The position numbers and the translations under genes were made by a program. Below are positions 26,601 through 35,180 of a DNA stretch of 36,578 nt, one piece after another. The notes under the pieces are model-generated. The model worked only from the letters and a program-made list of their open reading frames with translations, was not told where the DNA came from and did not search any database. Source of the DNA: Promethearchaeota archaeon (lineage in GTDB: Archaea > Asgardarchaeota > Lokiarchaeia > Sigyniarchaeales > SOKP01); assembly GCA_019894715.1 (NCBI GenBank), contig JAGXOA010000006.1:1-36578 (forward strand), read 5' to 3'. Within the stretch, counting starts at the first letter, position 1; every line of letters starts with the position of its first letter.

Positions 26601-29600
26601 ATTCCGAAAATTTCAATAAAATTATAACTAGCAAGGATTAAGAAAGATAAAGGAATAGGATATAGGTAGATTAAAAGATATTTTATATTATACATAATTT
26701 TTTGAATAAAGACAAAAACAACTAAACAAGAAACCGCAATTATAAGGAAAATATTCTCTGGAATAAATAAATATAATATGGATGCAGATAGAAATGATAA
26801 ACTTAAACTTAAGAATATCCATAAAAATGTAAAATCTATAGATCTAAAGATATAATTAAAACGTTGAAAAATTATTAATGAAATTGAACAAATTGTTAAT
26901 GCTACCGCAATTGATAATATTTCCAAATTAGGAATTAAACTTAAATAGACATAGGTCAAAGAGGATAAGTTAGAAATCATTAAAATTGAAATTAAACTTC
27001 TTATAATTTTTTGATTGAGCTTAAAGTACTTTGAGCTGAGTAATGTTCCCGAAATGAAAATAGATGCTAAATTAAACGATATTATTAGGTTGTTAATTAT
27101 ATTGTAGAATATAAAAAATATTAGAAGGAATATTCCTAAAAAGATAATTGAATATGAAATTATTAGGACTGAGAAATAATTCTTTACTTTTGGAAAAAGT
27201 GAATAAATAATTAAAAATAATCCAAATGTGATAATATCAATTGAAACAACTAACTCTATATTGAGATTCATTGAGATTAGTAATACTGTTAAGAAACTTA
27301 TATTTAGAATCATTAATGATAACCAAAGCAGAGAAAGTAATTTCCAATATCTTTTTCTTAATAATATTGGTGCTAAAAGGAAGATAGAAGCAAGTCCAAA
27401 AAACAAACTTGAAAGTATCAGATTTTCTTTAAATAAATTCTGACTTGCCCAAAAAGTTAATGCAAGAGATTCACCCCAAACAGCTATTAAAATTTTAGTG
27501 AAATGTTTCCTCATCACTGAAAAAAGTGCTGGAAGATAAATTAGTGAACAGATAATGACTGTTATAATAATGGATCCTTCTATTTCAAATAATCCAAAGA
27601 AATTTACTGCCTCAGTAAATATATCTACACCAATAAAATTCCTATAAATTAGATAAAAATTAATTAGAGGTACAATTAACCATATTTTCCAACCTATTTT
27701 CCATATTGTCCAAGAGATCTTCCAATTATAGATTCCAATTGATATATAAAATAGGAGGACCATGATATTCAAGAGAATTATAATCATAATCAAATCACCA
27801 CCAAAAAATCCAAAATAGGATATCAATAGGGTGTAAATAAAAATAGGAATAAAAAGAGATATTATGATTAGAGTCAAAGTATATGTAATTTTTCTAAGTT
27901 GTTCAGGTAGGTTATTATTTAATAAAATAAATCCAATTGATGTAATGCATGAAGTTAATGTAAATGTTAAAATAATATTATAGATTAGATAATTTGGATC
28001 AGTAAATAGAAAAGAATATGAGATCCAACTAGTGATATTAAAGAAAAGTAAAATAAACCAAGGTTTAATGAACAATTTATACCGTTCATCCTCATCAAGA
28101 TAAAAATCTACAAAAATAAGAAAGAGCAAAACCATAGTGCAAATTGTTATATCATATATCAATAGAATTCTTGTAAAGCTTAATATGTAAAAGAATAAAC
28201 TACCCGTTGTAAATACAAAAAATAAGTATTTTTCAATTAAGCTCTGTTTTTTATAGTTTAAACCCATTGAAACAATCAAAATCAGATTAAAATTCATTAG
28301 ATAGATTATCATAAATAATCCTAAAGGAAACTCCAATAAAAGTTCTAAAACGCTTACACTTTCCAATACTTGAATTATCTTTAAGAAACCAACAATGCTA
28401 AGAGTAATGTATATAAAAGCTCTCTCTCTTAATCTATTTAATCTCTCTAATGATATTAGAGTATATAATATTATAAATCCAAAAATGAAATACTCAATAT
28501 TATTATAGAAGATACTGAAACAAATCAGTACGATTTCAATGAAAAAAATAAAGTATCTCTTTAAAAAATCAATTTCCCTTATTGTATTTTTTTTTTTAAT
28601 ATATAAATAGTTTATAAGGATTATACTGAATAAGTACAATAAAATTCCAATAATATCTTGAGATAATGCAATCCAATATATTTCTGAAAAAATAATATCT
28701 ATAATCAAAATCAAAAATAAAGGTGAAAATCTTTTTACCCAATCGTGGAGGTTATCCATTCTTGAATCTATACTGAAATTGATAACCAAAGGATGCAATA
28801 AAATGAAAAATAAAGTTATTAAAAGAATAAAATTAAAAATCTCAAGATTTACTAGGGTTTTAGGGATAAAATTAGAATACATCACTGAAGAACTAAGAAT
28901 AAGTGATGATTCTATTAACATTGCATAAAAATAAATTATTTTTAATAAATTTTTTATAAGATTTGTTCTATCAGACAGGGAGGGTTTTTCAATAAAATTA
29001 TAATATTCACTTAGATTTTTGATTAATTTAATACAATAAGTGCTAATCAAAAGAAATGATAAAAATATTGCATTTACAACTAGAACACCTATTATATAAG
29101 AATCAAACAAAAGTTCCAATTCAATATAATTAAATATGATAATTAAAAAAGATAAGCTTATCAAGAACCAACTAATAATGAGAGTTATTTTGATGTATGA
29201 TACTATAATTGATCGTAAATTCAGTTTATCGCTTGTAAATTCTGCAAATTTTAAAATTAAAAATAATAACAATAAAGAAAAAATAAAAATGTATATGATC
29301 TCGATTGTATTATTAATAGTTGCTAATTCAAGCTGTATAAACGTTGGAATTAATATAATTGAACATATTAAGAGAAATATATCCATAAGAATGAATTTTT
29401 GAATGAGATCTTTATTAAAGATCGCTTTCTTGTGCGAGAATAAAAGAAGTAAATATAAATAAAAGAGAGCAGTAGTCAATGGAAATATAATTTTTATATA
29501 ATGCCCTGGAATTATGTAAGACAAATAATAAAATATTGTAGTACCTGCTAAAATAAAACCTATGATTATTTGAATTTTTAAAAGAATTAATGATAATTTT

Positions 29601-32600
29601 TCTGATGTTCTTTTCTTTGATATGGAATAAAATATGAAAAGTACTGCAAAAAGAATATACAAGCTAAAATTTATTGTATTTATAAATCCAATAGAATCCT
29701 TGATTTCTAATTCTAATCCTATAAATATTGGTATTGATACAGTAAGACCAATTATGAGCAACATATCCAAAAAAGTAGATATTTGGACAAGTTTTTTATT
29801 AAAAAACTCTTTTTTATAAGTGAATATTAGAAGTATGTACAAATATGAGAGAGTCATAAGCAAAGATGCTATAATTTTTATGTATTGTCCTGGAATAATA
29901 GCATATAAATAATAAAATATTGTAGTACCTGCTAAAATAAAACCTATGATTATTTGAATTTTTAAAAGAATTAAAGATAATTTTTCTGGTGTTCTTTTCT
30001 TTGATATAAAATAAAATATGAAAAGTACTGCAAAAAGAATATACAAGCTAAAATTTATTGTATTTATGAATCCAATAGAATCCTTGATTTCTAATTCTAA
30101 TCCTATAAATGTTGGTATTGATACAGTGAGACCAATTATGAGCAACATATCCAAAAAAATAGATATTTGGACGAGTTTTTTATTGAAAAACTCTTTTTTA
30201 TATGTGAATAATAGAAGTATGTACAAGTATGAGAGTGTTATAAGCAAAGATGCTATAATTTTTATGTATTGCCCTGGAATAATAGTATATAAATAATAAA
30301 ATATCATTGTTCCAGCTAAAACATACCCGATAATTACTTGAAATTTTATTAATGAAGATAGCTTTTTTTCTGATTTCTTTTTTTTTGCTATTAAAATATA
30401 GATAAAAAGAACTCCAAGAAGAATATACAGCGTTGAATTAATAATATTAAAAATATCAACGTAAATTTCTAATTTAATTAGTTCGATACATATTATTGTA
30501 GGAATTAAAACGAAAAAAAGAGACAATATTAAATTATTATATTTTAAGAGCCGTTTGTTAAATATGGTTCCTATATTTTTTGAGATGAGATATTGGATAA
30601 AGAAATTAAAAAACACACAGAATAATATAAAGGGAATAATATAAGCAAAAGTAGAATTTAAAGTTAACAATAAAGAATAATAGAACATTATGAATGTCAG
30701 ATATAGAATGATTATAGAATTTATAAAAATCTTATATTTCTCCAGTACAGATTGATAATATCGATTTAAAATCGTGATTATTGCCCCTAACACTAATATA
30801 GAGACAAATATTGAAATATTCAAATCCAAATTTAAAATAACATAGGATAGGAGAAAAGAAATTATAGATATTTCAAAACTTATTGAAAATAAGGTTATTT
30901 TTATAAATTTACCATATCGTTCTTCTGAAATTTTATTTATTTTTTCCCCATATTTTAAAAGATATTGTATAGAACATGAAAAAATAAAAGTATGTACTAA
31001 AATAACTAATGTTATCAGCAAAGAATCAAAATTTTCAATAATAATTACAGGAATACAAGATGTAATTGCTGAAGTTATAACAATTAATGGAAGAAGAATC
31101 CAAAGACTACGATAAATAATTCCTGATATGTTTTTTATAACCTTTAAAATAGAATTAAAATATAAAAAAAATATAAAAATAACAATAAAAATTATCGCTG
31201 AAAATAATGAAAAGGAAAGAAAATAATTTGGATCAATATTTTTGAAGGCTCTAAAATCTAAAAATAAAATAAACACTAGATCTAATAAGAGAAAATTTGT
31301 AATAATCGCTGATTTTATTATTTTTGATGATTTTTCTTTAAAGAATGTTGAATTTAATCTATATAATGATATCAATAAAGTGAATAAGAAAAATATCAGA
31401 AAAATAAGAATTCGTGTTATTAATAATTCATTTGGATTTAGTATTTGTAGTACATCTTCAGTAATTACTGCGGGATAAATAGAATATGAGATTAAAAAGA
31501 ATGTTATTACTGAAAGGATATTTTGCCAGAGAACCACTTTCTCGTCTAAAAAGAGGTTAATTCGTTTAAATAATTCTAAGGAAAAATAGATTGATATAGT
31601 AAAGATCAGAAATTTAATAACAAGTAGAACGGAGTTTGGAATTATAAAAAAACTAATGTAACCTAAAGAGACAATAGTTAATATAAAATATAGGACCTCT
31701 ATATTTTTCTTTTGAATATATCCATAATCATGTTCTTTATAGATAAGGATATAAAATAGAGGTATAAAGATAAAATTAAGATAATTTAAATTACCTATAT
31801 AGAAAATCAATATTAATGTTAGTAGTAGTATGAATGTTAGTATAGCATTAAAGTTTTGATACTTTAATATTGTCTTATCTTTTATTTCATCTTTTACTAA
31901 TAGCTGAACTTCTTCCAAGGATCTAAATTTATTCTTATAATACAAATAGGTTATAATTCTGACTTTTAGATATAGAATAAAAATCAAAAAAAATGTAATT
32001 ATAAGAGGAATAAGATCAGTATAGGAAATATAACTCTGTAATGAAATAAAATATATATTTAAACCAAGTGTTATAACAAGCAGAATGAAAAATTCACTTT
32101 GAAGTGAATTTGTTATTTTTTTATCATAATTTAGAATAATTCTCTTTAATTGATTTTCTCCTAATTTTGTATCTTCTTTGAAAATTTTTCTTTCTTCTCT
32201 TGTGTAAATCATTGTTATTATAAAAAAAACACAATTGAGAATAGAAATAACTCCAGAAGATATATAAATAGCATTATAGTTAAGAGCAAAAAAGATGATA
32301 TTTGAAATATAATTGATTAATATTATGTATTTATAGACTTCTTTAATGGAATATTTTTTTTTAATATTAATGAATGATTTTATTTCTGAATTATAATATA
32401 AAATTGGCATTTTCCTTAAATAAAAGAAAATAATAGGATAAATACAAAATAAATAAATTAGAGGGATTAATTGGAATTCTAATGAAGAAAAATTTATTAT
32501 AGAAAATGCTACTGAAACAATCATAGATATTAGAGGAGTTATGAAAATTATAGTAATCCTCGTTGAAATATTTATTTTTTCTGTTCCAAAAAATGGATTT

Positions 32601-32824
32601 TTTCGATACTTATCATAGGATCTAAAGAATATAAACTGAGAAATAAAGAAGAAGAGGAATGATAGTGATAATACATAGGAAAAATTATTAAAGAAATTAT
32701 AACATAGAAAATATGAAATTGCCATAATAATTGATGGTAAAATTAAAAGATAAACACAAAACCACCAAAATTTCCAAACTATTTCTGTTGCTCTCTCTAT
32801 TTTTTGATCTGATTTACTATCCAT
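23648..32824 (-). CDS. Giant polytopic membrane protein (3058 residues)
   Basis: A single uninterrupted 9.2-kb frame encodes a protein that is almost entirely hydrophobic helices separated by short, often Lys-rich loops. By eye there are on the order of 100 transmembrane segments. The N-terminus (MDSKSDQKIERATEIVWKFW) and a few cytosolic loops (for example 'RREKEKANGPIYKYVENIRKVKK', near two thirds) are the only polar stretches. No catalytic, transporter or glycosyltransferase motif was recognised. Internal copies of a ~128-residue unit ('IIPGQYIKIIASLL' to 'ILAGTTIFYYL') are visible in the first third of the protein. The total length is close to 24 such units, so the whole protein may derive from repeated four-helix units. 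Large DUF2339-type membrane proteins are a loose analogy only. Function unknown. The ATG has no ribosome binding site. Codon composition matches its neighbours. Confidence 0.85.
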   Translation of the reverse strand: MDSKSDQKIERATEIVWKFWWFCVYLLILPSIIMAISYFLCYNFFNNFSYVLSLSFLFFFISQFIFFRSYDKYRKNPFFGTEKINISTRITIIFITPLISMIVSVAFSIINFSSLEFQLIPLIYLFCIYPIIFFYLRKMPILYYNSEIKSFINIKKKYSIKEVYKYIILINYISNIIFFALNYNAIYISSGVISILNCVFFIITMIYTREERKIFKEDTKLGENQLKRIILNYDKKITNSLQSEFFILLVITLGLNIYFISLQSYISYTDLIPLIITFFLIFILYLKVRIITYLYYKNKFRSLEEVQLLVKDEIKDKTILKYQNFNAILTFILLLTLILIFYIGNLNYLNFIFIPLFYILIYKEHDYGYIQKKNIEVLYFILTIVSLGYISFFIIPNSVLLVIKFLIFTISIYFSLELFKRINLFLDEKVVLWQNILSVITFFLISYSIYPAVITEDVLQILNPNELLITRILIFLIFFLFTLLISLYRLNSTFFKEKSSKIIKSAIITNFLLLDLVFILFLDFRAFKNIDPNYFLSFSLFSAIIFIVIFIFFLYFNSILKVIKNISGIIYRSLWILLPLIVITSAITSCIPVIIIENFDSLLITLVILVHTFIFSCSIQYLLKYGEKINKISEERYGKFIKITLFSISFEISIISFLLSYVILNLDLNISIFVSILVLGAIITILNRYYQSVLEKYKIFINSIIILYLTFIMFYYSLLLTLNSTFAYIIPFILFCVFFNFFIQYLISKNIGTIFNKRLLKYNNLILSLFFVLIPTIICIELIKLEIYVDIFNIINSTLYILLGVLFIYILIAKKKKSEKKLSSLIKFQVIIGYVLAGTMIFYYLYTIIPGQYIKIIASLLITLSYLYILLLFTYKKEFFNKKLVQISIFLDMLLIIGLTVSIPTFIGLELEIKDSIGFINTINFSLYILFAVLFIFYFISKKRTPEKLSLILLKIQIIIGFILAGTTIFYYLYAIIPGQYIKIIASLLMTLSYLYILLIFTYKKEFFNKKLVQISTFLDMLLIIGLTVSIPIFIGLELEIKDSIGFINTINFSLYILFAVLFIFYSISKKRTSEKLSLILLKIQIIIGFILAGTTIFYYLSYIIPGHYIKIIFPLTTALFYLYLLLLFSHKKAIFNKDLIQKFILMDIFLLICSIILIPTFIQLELATINNTIEIIYIFIFSLLLLFLILKFAEFTSDKLNLRSIIVSYIKITLIISWFLISLSFLIIIFNYIELELLFDSYIIGVLVVNAIFLSFLLISTYCIKLIKNLSEYYNFIEKPSLSDRTNLIKNLLKIIYFYAMLIESSLILSSSVMYSNFIPKTLVNLEIFNFILLITLFFILLHPLVINFSIDSRMDNLHDWVKRFSPLFLILIIDIIFSEIYWIALSQDIIGILLYLFSIILINYLYIKKKNTIREIDFLKRYFIFFIEIVLICFSIFYNNIEYFIFGFIILYTLISLERLNRLRERAFIYITLSIVGFLKIIQVLESVSVLELLLEFPLGLFMIIYLMNFNLILIVSMGLNYKKQSLIEKYLFFVFTTGSLFFYILSFTRILLIYDITICTMVLLFLIFVDFYLDEDERYKLFIKPWFILLFFNITSWISYSFLFTDPNYLIYNIILTFTLTSCITSIGFILLNNNLPEQLRKITYTLTLIIISLFIPIFIYTLLISYFGFFGGDLIMIIILLNIMVLLFYISIGIYNWKISWTIWKIGWKIWLIVPLINFYLIYRNFIGVDIFTEAVNFFGLFEIEGSIIITVIICSLIYLPALFSVMRKHFTKILIAVWGESLALTFWASQNLFKENLILSSLFFGLASIFLLAPILLRKRYWKLLSLLWLSLMILNISFLTVLLISMNLNIELVVSIDIITFGLFLIIYSLFPKVKNYFSVLIISYSIIFLGIFLLIFFIFYNIINNLIISFNLASIFISGTLLSSKYFKLNQKIIRSLISILMISNLSSLTYVYLSLIPNLEILSIAVALTICSISLIIFQRFNYIFRSIDFTFLWIFLSLSLSFLSASILYLFIPENIFLIIAVSCLVVFVFIQKIMYNIKYLLIYLYPIPLSFLILASYNFIEIFGIFTIFLFLLAYLISLQILISLFYNFSKREKEKANGPIYKYVENIRKVKKIHLLCFVFDSLYISLLVSVFCFNILHFQILTFFTLYPILNLFVLYYLRINGETLGIKGSQWILKNFGGLFYSIIPFSISGLVSYFIMDFNFPIIYTTLILLIISNGILFIELLLNNYGMKFFSGDKNKKIALLSLFVSINSISIMIFTLLITFSTLEILSLCLVFLLSLLGLNILSLTISEKLLPEDIRLIKKFQNNIIFLSYILITGIVSSFLSESTLDILVELEYLNFSYYILFIFYYAVILLFFTYLINILKEKKIEIVMSISYIIFQIFLTLNILNYILIYGELSLFLVNLLIFLNLILTYVSINYINIFNLKSRYSKFTNVILSLLSNIFYFYVNLLLFSALVGYLDIYTSLSISLGTYILVILMDMMLFKKINNRFILLLLIPLINLFSITLIISLNRYFVFSLVHFKLSFMFLVIVQFITNYLYLMFRTLKFKDKDIKSKFKLSSIENWYKKIKIILGICLYISLIVFVQDLIGYMDIFYQIFIIGIIVFSISFIDDITFNFLEGVKEYIKVISWVLIMITSNSFIFISIPIVLVQSLMIRIPIFILIINLESMFLLFLLTNWNYFKTNRNHFMFILYKILSLDIMTFPLFYLTLDPILDLNLIIFSLIIIIILLNAIKIIKNYKNDKIEQINRILIFVLINLICIDLAILFEIYLSPEYIVFNIYFNINFSLVILLLLYAIFFKVFTQKSLKSTFLFWLLISIFIGTTIFQATYYFDYFPFISSFSFIIFSILLFPFIFLMEQLKDLFNNFIDKIKEFIILIKIKIVNLYKNIISFLKRNWSFIWSIFSFLIGTVIFLLLGIYVEQYWVYSFIISIGLIIFLIYYNMARNVSEQNPGKILKYRIIYLSSSWVSILGIILSYIEAEYYLIVILLSFTILGAIFLPYIYYKEKREKISIKWRFYSTIFFIIVLITTVVLFYFQFFLNYI
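29523..30290 (-). repeat. Two near-identical 384-bp tandem repeats inside the giant membrane gene
   Basis: Units 29523-29906 and 29907-30290 are nearly identical at the DNA level with a period of exactly 384 bp (128 codons), so the frame is kept. A third, clearly diverged unit follows at about 30291-30674, and a weaker one precedes at about 29139-29522; both are recognisable at protein level. The high identity of the central pair points to recent duplication or gene conversion within the gene. Confidence 0.85.
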
Positions 32825-33102
32825 TGAATATCGCTCTTTGTTTAATAAATAAACTTATGACTATGCATAAAAAATTACTATAATAAATGTATCTGGAAAA
32901 AAAAATATAATTGATATTCAAAAAGTTAGAACGTCTAAATATAACATTACTTTTTATGTTAGTTCTATGAATAAATCTCAAAAAATACATTGACATATAT
33001 AACTTTCTAAAAATACAATATATATTATTTTCATTTTTGTATTTATAATATTTACGCCAATATTTTTGATGAGTTATTGAAATCATAATCATGATTTGTA
33101 TT

Positions 33103-33213
33103 TTTTCTCTATTAAAGTTTTATGAGATAATTTTGAATATATAATAGATAAGATTAAAAATATTCAATATAAAACAATCACGACTAAAATTATACAAAAA
33201 TAAGAAAAAAAAA
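33103..33213 (-). repeat. ~110-bp upstream repeat, copy A (in the 392-bp gap before the giant gene)
   Basis: This stretch matches 33911-34011 in the same orientation. A core of about 27 bp that includes CACGACTAAAATTATA is identical. The similarity then extends, with indels, to the GAGAAAAAATA region. On the minus strand the core is followed by a TTTTATAT TATA-like element. Copy A lies between the stop of the zinc-ribbon membrane gene and the start of the giant gene. The rest of 32825-33102 is A/T-rich; an open frame there (32817-33092) has no protein-like character. Confidence 0.6.
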
Positions 33214-33216
33214 GAT

Positions 33217-33819
33217 TTAGATTTTATTACCACAATAAGAGCAGTATTTCATATTTGAATTTATTTCTTGCCCACAATCTCCACAGAAGTTTGGTTGTTT
33301 TCCCCCTTCTTTTATAATTGAATCCTTTACACTATGTAAGAGATTTCCATTCATATCAAGTTTTCTTTTGATCCTTATAAGATCATTCAAATATTTCCTA
33401 TCATTCCGTGGCTTTATTTGGGCAACGATTAGAATTATGAATCCTATTATAATGTAAGGGAAATAAAGTGTGAGAGGATAATAATAGTAATAGTATGAAT
33501 TCGATGCATACAATAGTATCAATGCTATAATAGCTATTAAAAATAAGACTATACTGGAATATAGCAATAAATCACTATTTTTACTCTTTAAGTTATATGT
33601 TCTTTTTGTAGTTATATTTTCCAAATATCTAATCCTAACTTTATAGCCTGATGCTTTCTGTCCAAAAATATTTACTTGATCTGAAGGGTCTCCGAAGATA
33701 ATTCTCTTTGTAGCGAAACAATAATAAAGTTGATTATGAGAATCCTCAACATAAAACTTCGTTTTTCTTGGATTTGCATAATCTTTAATCGATCCTTCAA
33801 TGTTAATAATTCTAGTTAT
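33217..33819 (-). CDS. Membrane protein with beta-rich N-domain and C-terminal zinc ribbon (non-canonical start)
   Basis: The canonical frame begins at TTG 33624, but protein-like coding continues upstream in frame for another 65 codons: 'INIEGSIKDYANPRKT', 'FYVEDSHNQLYYCFATKRII', 'GDPSDQVNIFGQKASGYKVRIRYLEN'. That part looks like a small beta domain. No ATG, GTG or TTG lies between the in-frame TAA (33823-33825) and 33624, so the start may be ATA at 33817-33819, with GGTG 6 nt before it. Two transmembrane helices follow (LLLYSSIVLFLIAIIALILL and YFPYIIIGFIILIVA), then a cytosolic linker and a C-terminal zinc ribbon CGDC-x12-CSYC. Such membrane zinc ribbons are common, poorly understood accessory proteins. 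It is upstream of the giant membrane gene on the same strand and may work with it. Confidence 0.7.
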   Translation of the reverse strand: MTRIINIEGSIKDYANPRKTKFYVEDSHNQLYYCFATKRIIFGDPSDQVNIFGQKASGYKVRIRYLENITTKRTYNLKSKNSDLLLYSSIVLFLIAIIALILLYASNSYYYYYYPLTLYFPYIIIGFIILIVAQIKPRNDRKYLNDLIRIKRKLDMNGNLLHSVKDSIIKEGGKQPNFCGDCGQEINSNMKYCSYCGNKI

Positions 33820-33910
33820 TTTTTACACCTTTTTTTTTTTATAATTATAATTTCTATGTCATTATATAAGATATGTTAAATCTATTCTAATTTTTACATA
33901 TATTTTTTCT

Positions 33911-34011
33911 CTTTTAAAGATATATGGAAAAACTTTGAATATATAGATAAAATAAAAAAAATACTATATAAAACAATCACGACTAAAATTATATAAAAAT
34001 AGAAAAAAAAA
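33911..34011 (-). repeat. ~110-bp upstream repeat, copy B (335-bp gap before the zinc-ribbon membrane gene)
   Basis: This is the partner of 33103-33213. On the minus strand it lies about 90 bp upstream of the probable start of the zinc-ribbon membrane gene and contains the conserved core plus TTTTATATA, a good archaeal TATA box. Two leftward genes therefore appear to share a duplicated promoter region. The rest of 33820-34154 is A/T-rich with poly-T tracts and no coding signal. Confidence 0.6.
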
Positions 34012-34154
34012 TCAAACCTTTATTTTTTGCTTTCTATTATTAAAACATTACAACATAATACTTGTTTTTTTTTTCCATAAATTTAAATTAAAACTTAGAT
34101 TCTGTGAAATTAACATTTTTTTCGTGATAATGAACTATTTCAGGGGAATTTTAA

Positions 34155-35132
34155 ATGATAGGTATTTATTTATTTAATTTGTCTTTAGATTTTAAGCAAG
34201 TATTCGAAAATTGTAAATCTTGGGGGATAAAATGGATTCTTACATTGCCACATATTTATAATCAAAATAATTTTCAAAATACTGCAAAAAAATATGGGAT
34301 CAAAATTTGTATAATATTCTCAATTTACCATGATAAAGAATATCTTGAGAAAAATCCTGATGATTATGCTATAACAAGCAGTGGAAGAAAAGCAATTCAT
34401 GATTGGTTACATTTTGCCTGTCAAACAAGCACAAAATATATTGAGATAAAAAAAAAACACCTGGAAGAACTTTTAAAACAATCCCAACCTGATATGATTG
34501 CAATTGATTTTATCCGATTTTATGTATTTTGGGAAGAAGTATATCCTGATGATTTATTTGAAGAAATCGAGGATGGATGTTATTGTACAAGGTGTATTAA
34601 TCAATTCCAACATAGTTATGGTATTAAAATTGAAAATAAAAATCCTCAATGGATAAAGAAAAACTATCTAGAACAATGGACAAATTGGAAATGCTCTGTT
34701 ATCGAAGAAATTGTTAAAATTTTTACAACTATTATCAGAAATCATTCTCATAATCTACCAATAATGATAAAAACGGTTCCTTGGAAAAATGATGATTATA
34801 ATGGAGCTATTCAGTCTATTGCAGGTCAGAATATTTTAAAATTAAAAGATTATATAGATATAATCAGTCCGATGACTTATTCCCATATGATAAAAAGGAA
34901 GCCTAATTATATCCACGATATCACTGAAGAATTAAATGAAATGTCTAGTAAAAAAGTCATTCCATGTATTCAAATTGAAAAAACTTACTTAGACGATGAT
35001 ATTTCTATTCAAGAATTTGAAGAAATGCTGAAATATGGTGTTAAAAAACCATCTCACGGAATCCTCTTATTTCATTATCAATATTTAGAAAAAGATGAAA
35101 AAAAAAGGAATCTAGTGAAAAATCTCGTTTAA
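34155..35132 (+). CDS. Glycoside-hydrolase-like TIM-barrel protein (GHL10-type)
   Basis: The 325-residue protein has alternating strand/helix segments typical of a (beta/alpha)8 barrel: 'IKWILTLPHIY', 'GIKICIIFSIYHD', 'PDMIAIDFIRFYVFWEE', 'IMIKTVPW', 'YIDIISPMTYSHM', 'KKVIPCIQIEKTY' and 'GILLFHYQYL'. The Asp after the fourth strand and the CYCTRCINQF motif after it are reminiscent of GHL10-like putative glycosyl hydrolases, where C-x-C-x-x-C follows the 'D-x-x-R' strand. There is no signal peptide, so it would act in the cytosol. Substrate unknown; catalytic activity is inferred from fold only. AGGGG at 34142-34146, 8 nt before the ATG, supports the start. It is convergent with the aminotransferase gene. 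Confidence 0.7.
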   Translation: MIGIYLFNLSLDFKQVFENCKSWGIKWILTLPHIYNQNNFQNTAKKYGIKICIIFSIYHDKEYLEKNPDDYAITSSGRKAIHDWLHFACQTSTKYIEIKKKHLEELLKQSQPDMIAIDFIRFYVFWEEVYPDDLFEEIEDGCYCTRCINQFQHSYGIKIENKNPQWIKKNYLEQWTNWKCSVIEEIVKIFTTIIRNHSHNLPIMIKTVPWKNDDYNGAIQSIAGQNILKLKDYIDIISPMTYSHMIKRKPNYIHDITEELNEMSSKKVIPCIQIEKTYLDDDISIQEFEEMLKYGVKKPSHGILLFHYQYLEKDEKKRNLVKNLV

Positions 35133-35180
35133 GATTAAAAGGGGATTGTTTAAACTTAAAGAAAACTATGATAAATCTAA

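Noticed and set aside
29634-30296. Two similar plus-strand frames in the giant gene
   Set aside because: They resemble each other only because they lie antisense within the 384-bp tandem repeats.
29139-30674. Possible CRISPR-like or satellite array
   Set aside because: The periodicity is 384 bp, in frame and coding. There are no short repeats with unique spacers here or elsewhere in the window.
32817-33092. 91-codon minus-strand frame upstream of and overlapping the giant gene
   Set aside because: It is low-complexity Ile/Tyr/Asn/Lys/Phe-rich translation of A/T-rich DNA, starts inside the promoter repeat region and overlaps the giant gene start. There is no domain pattern.
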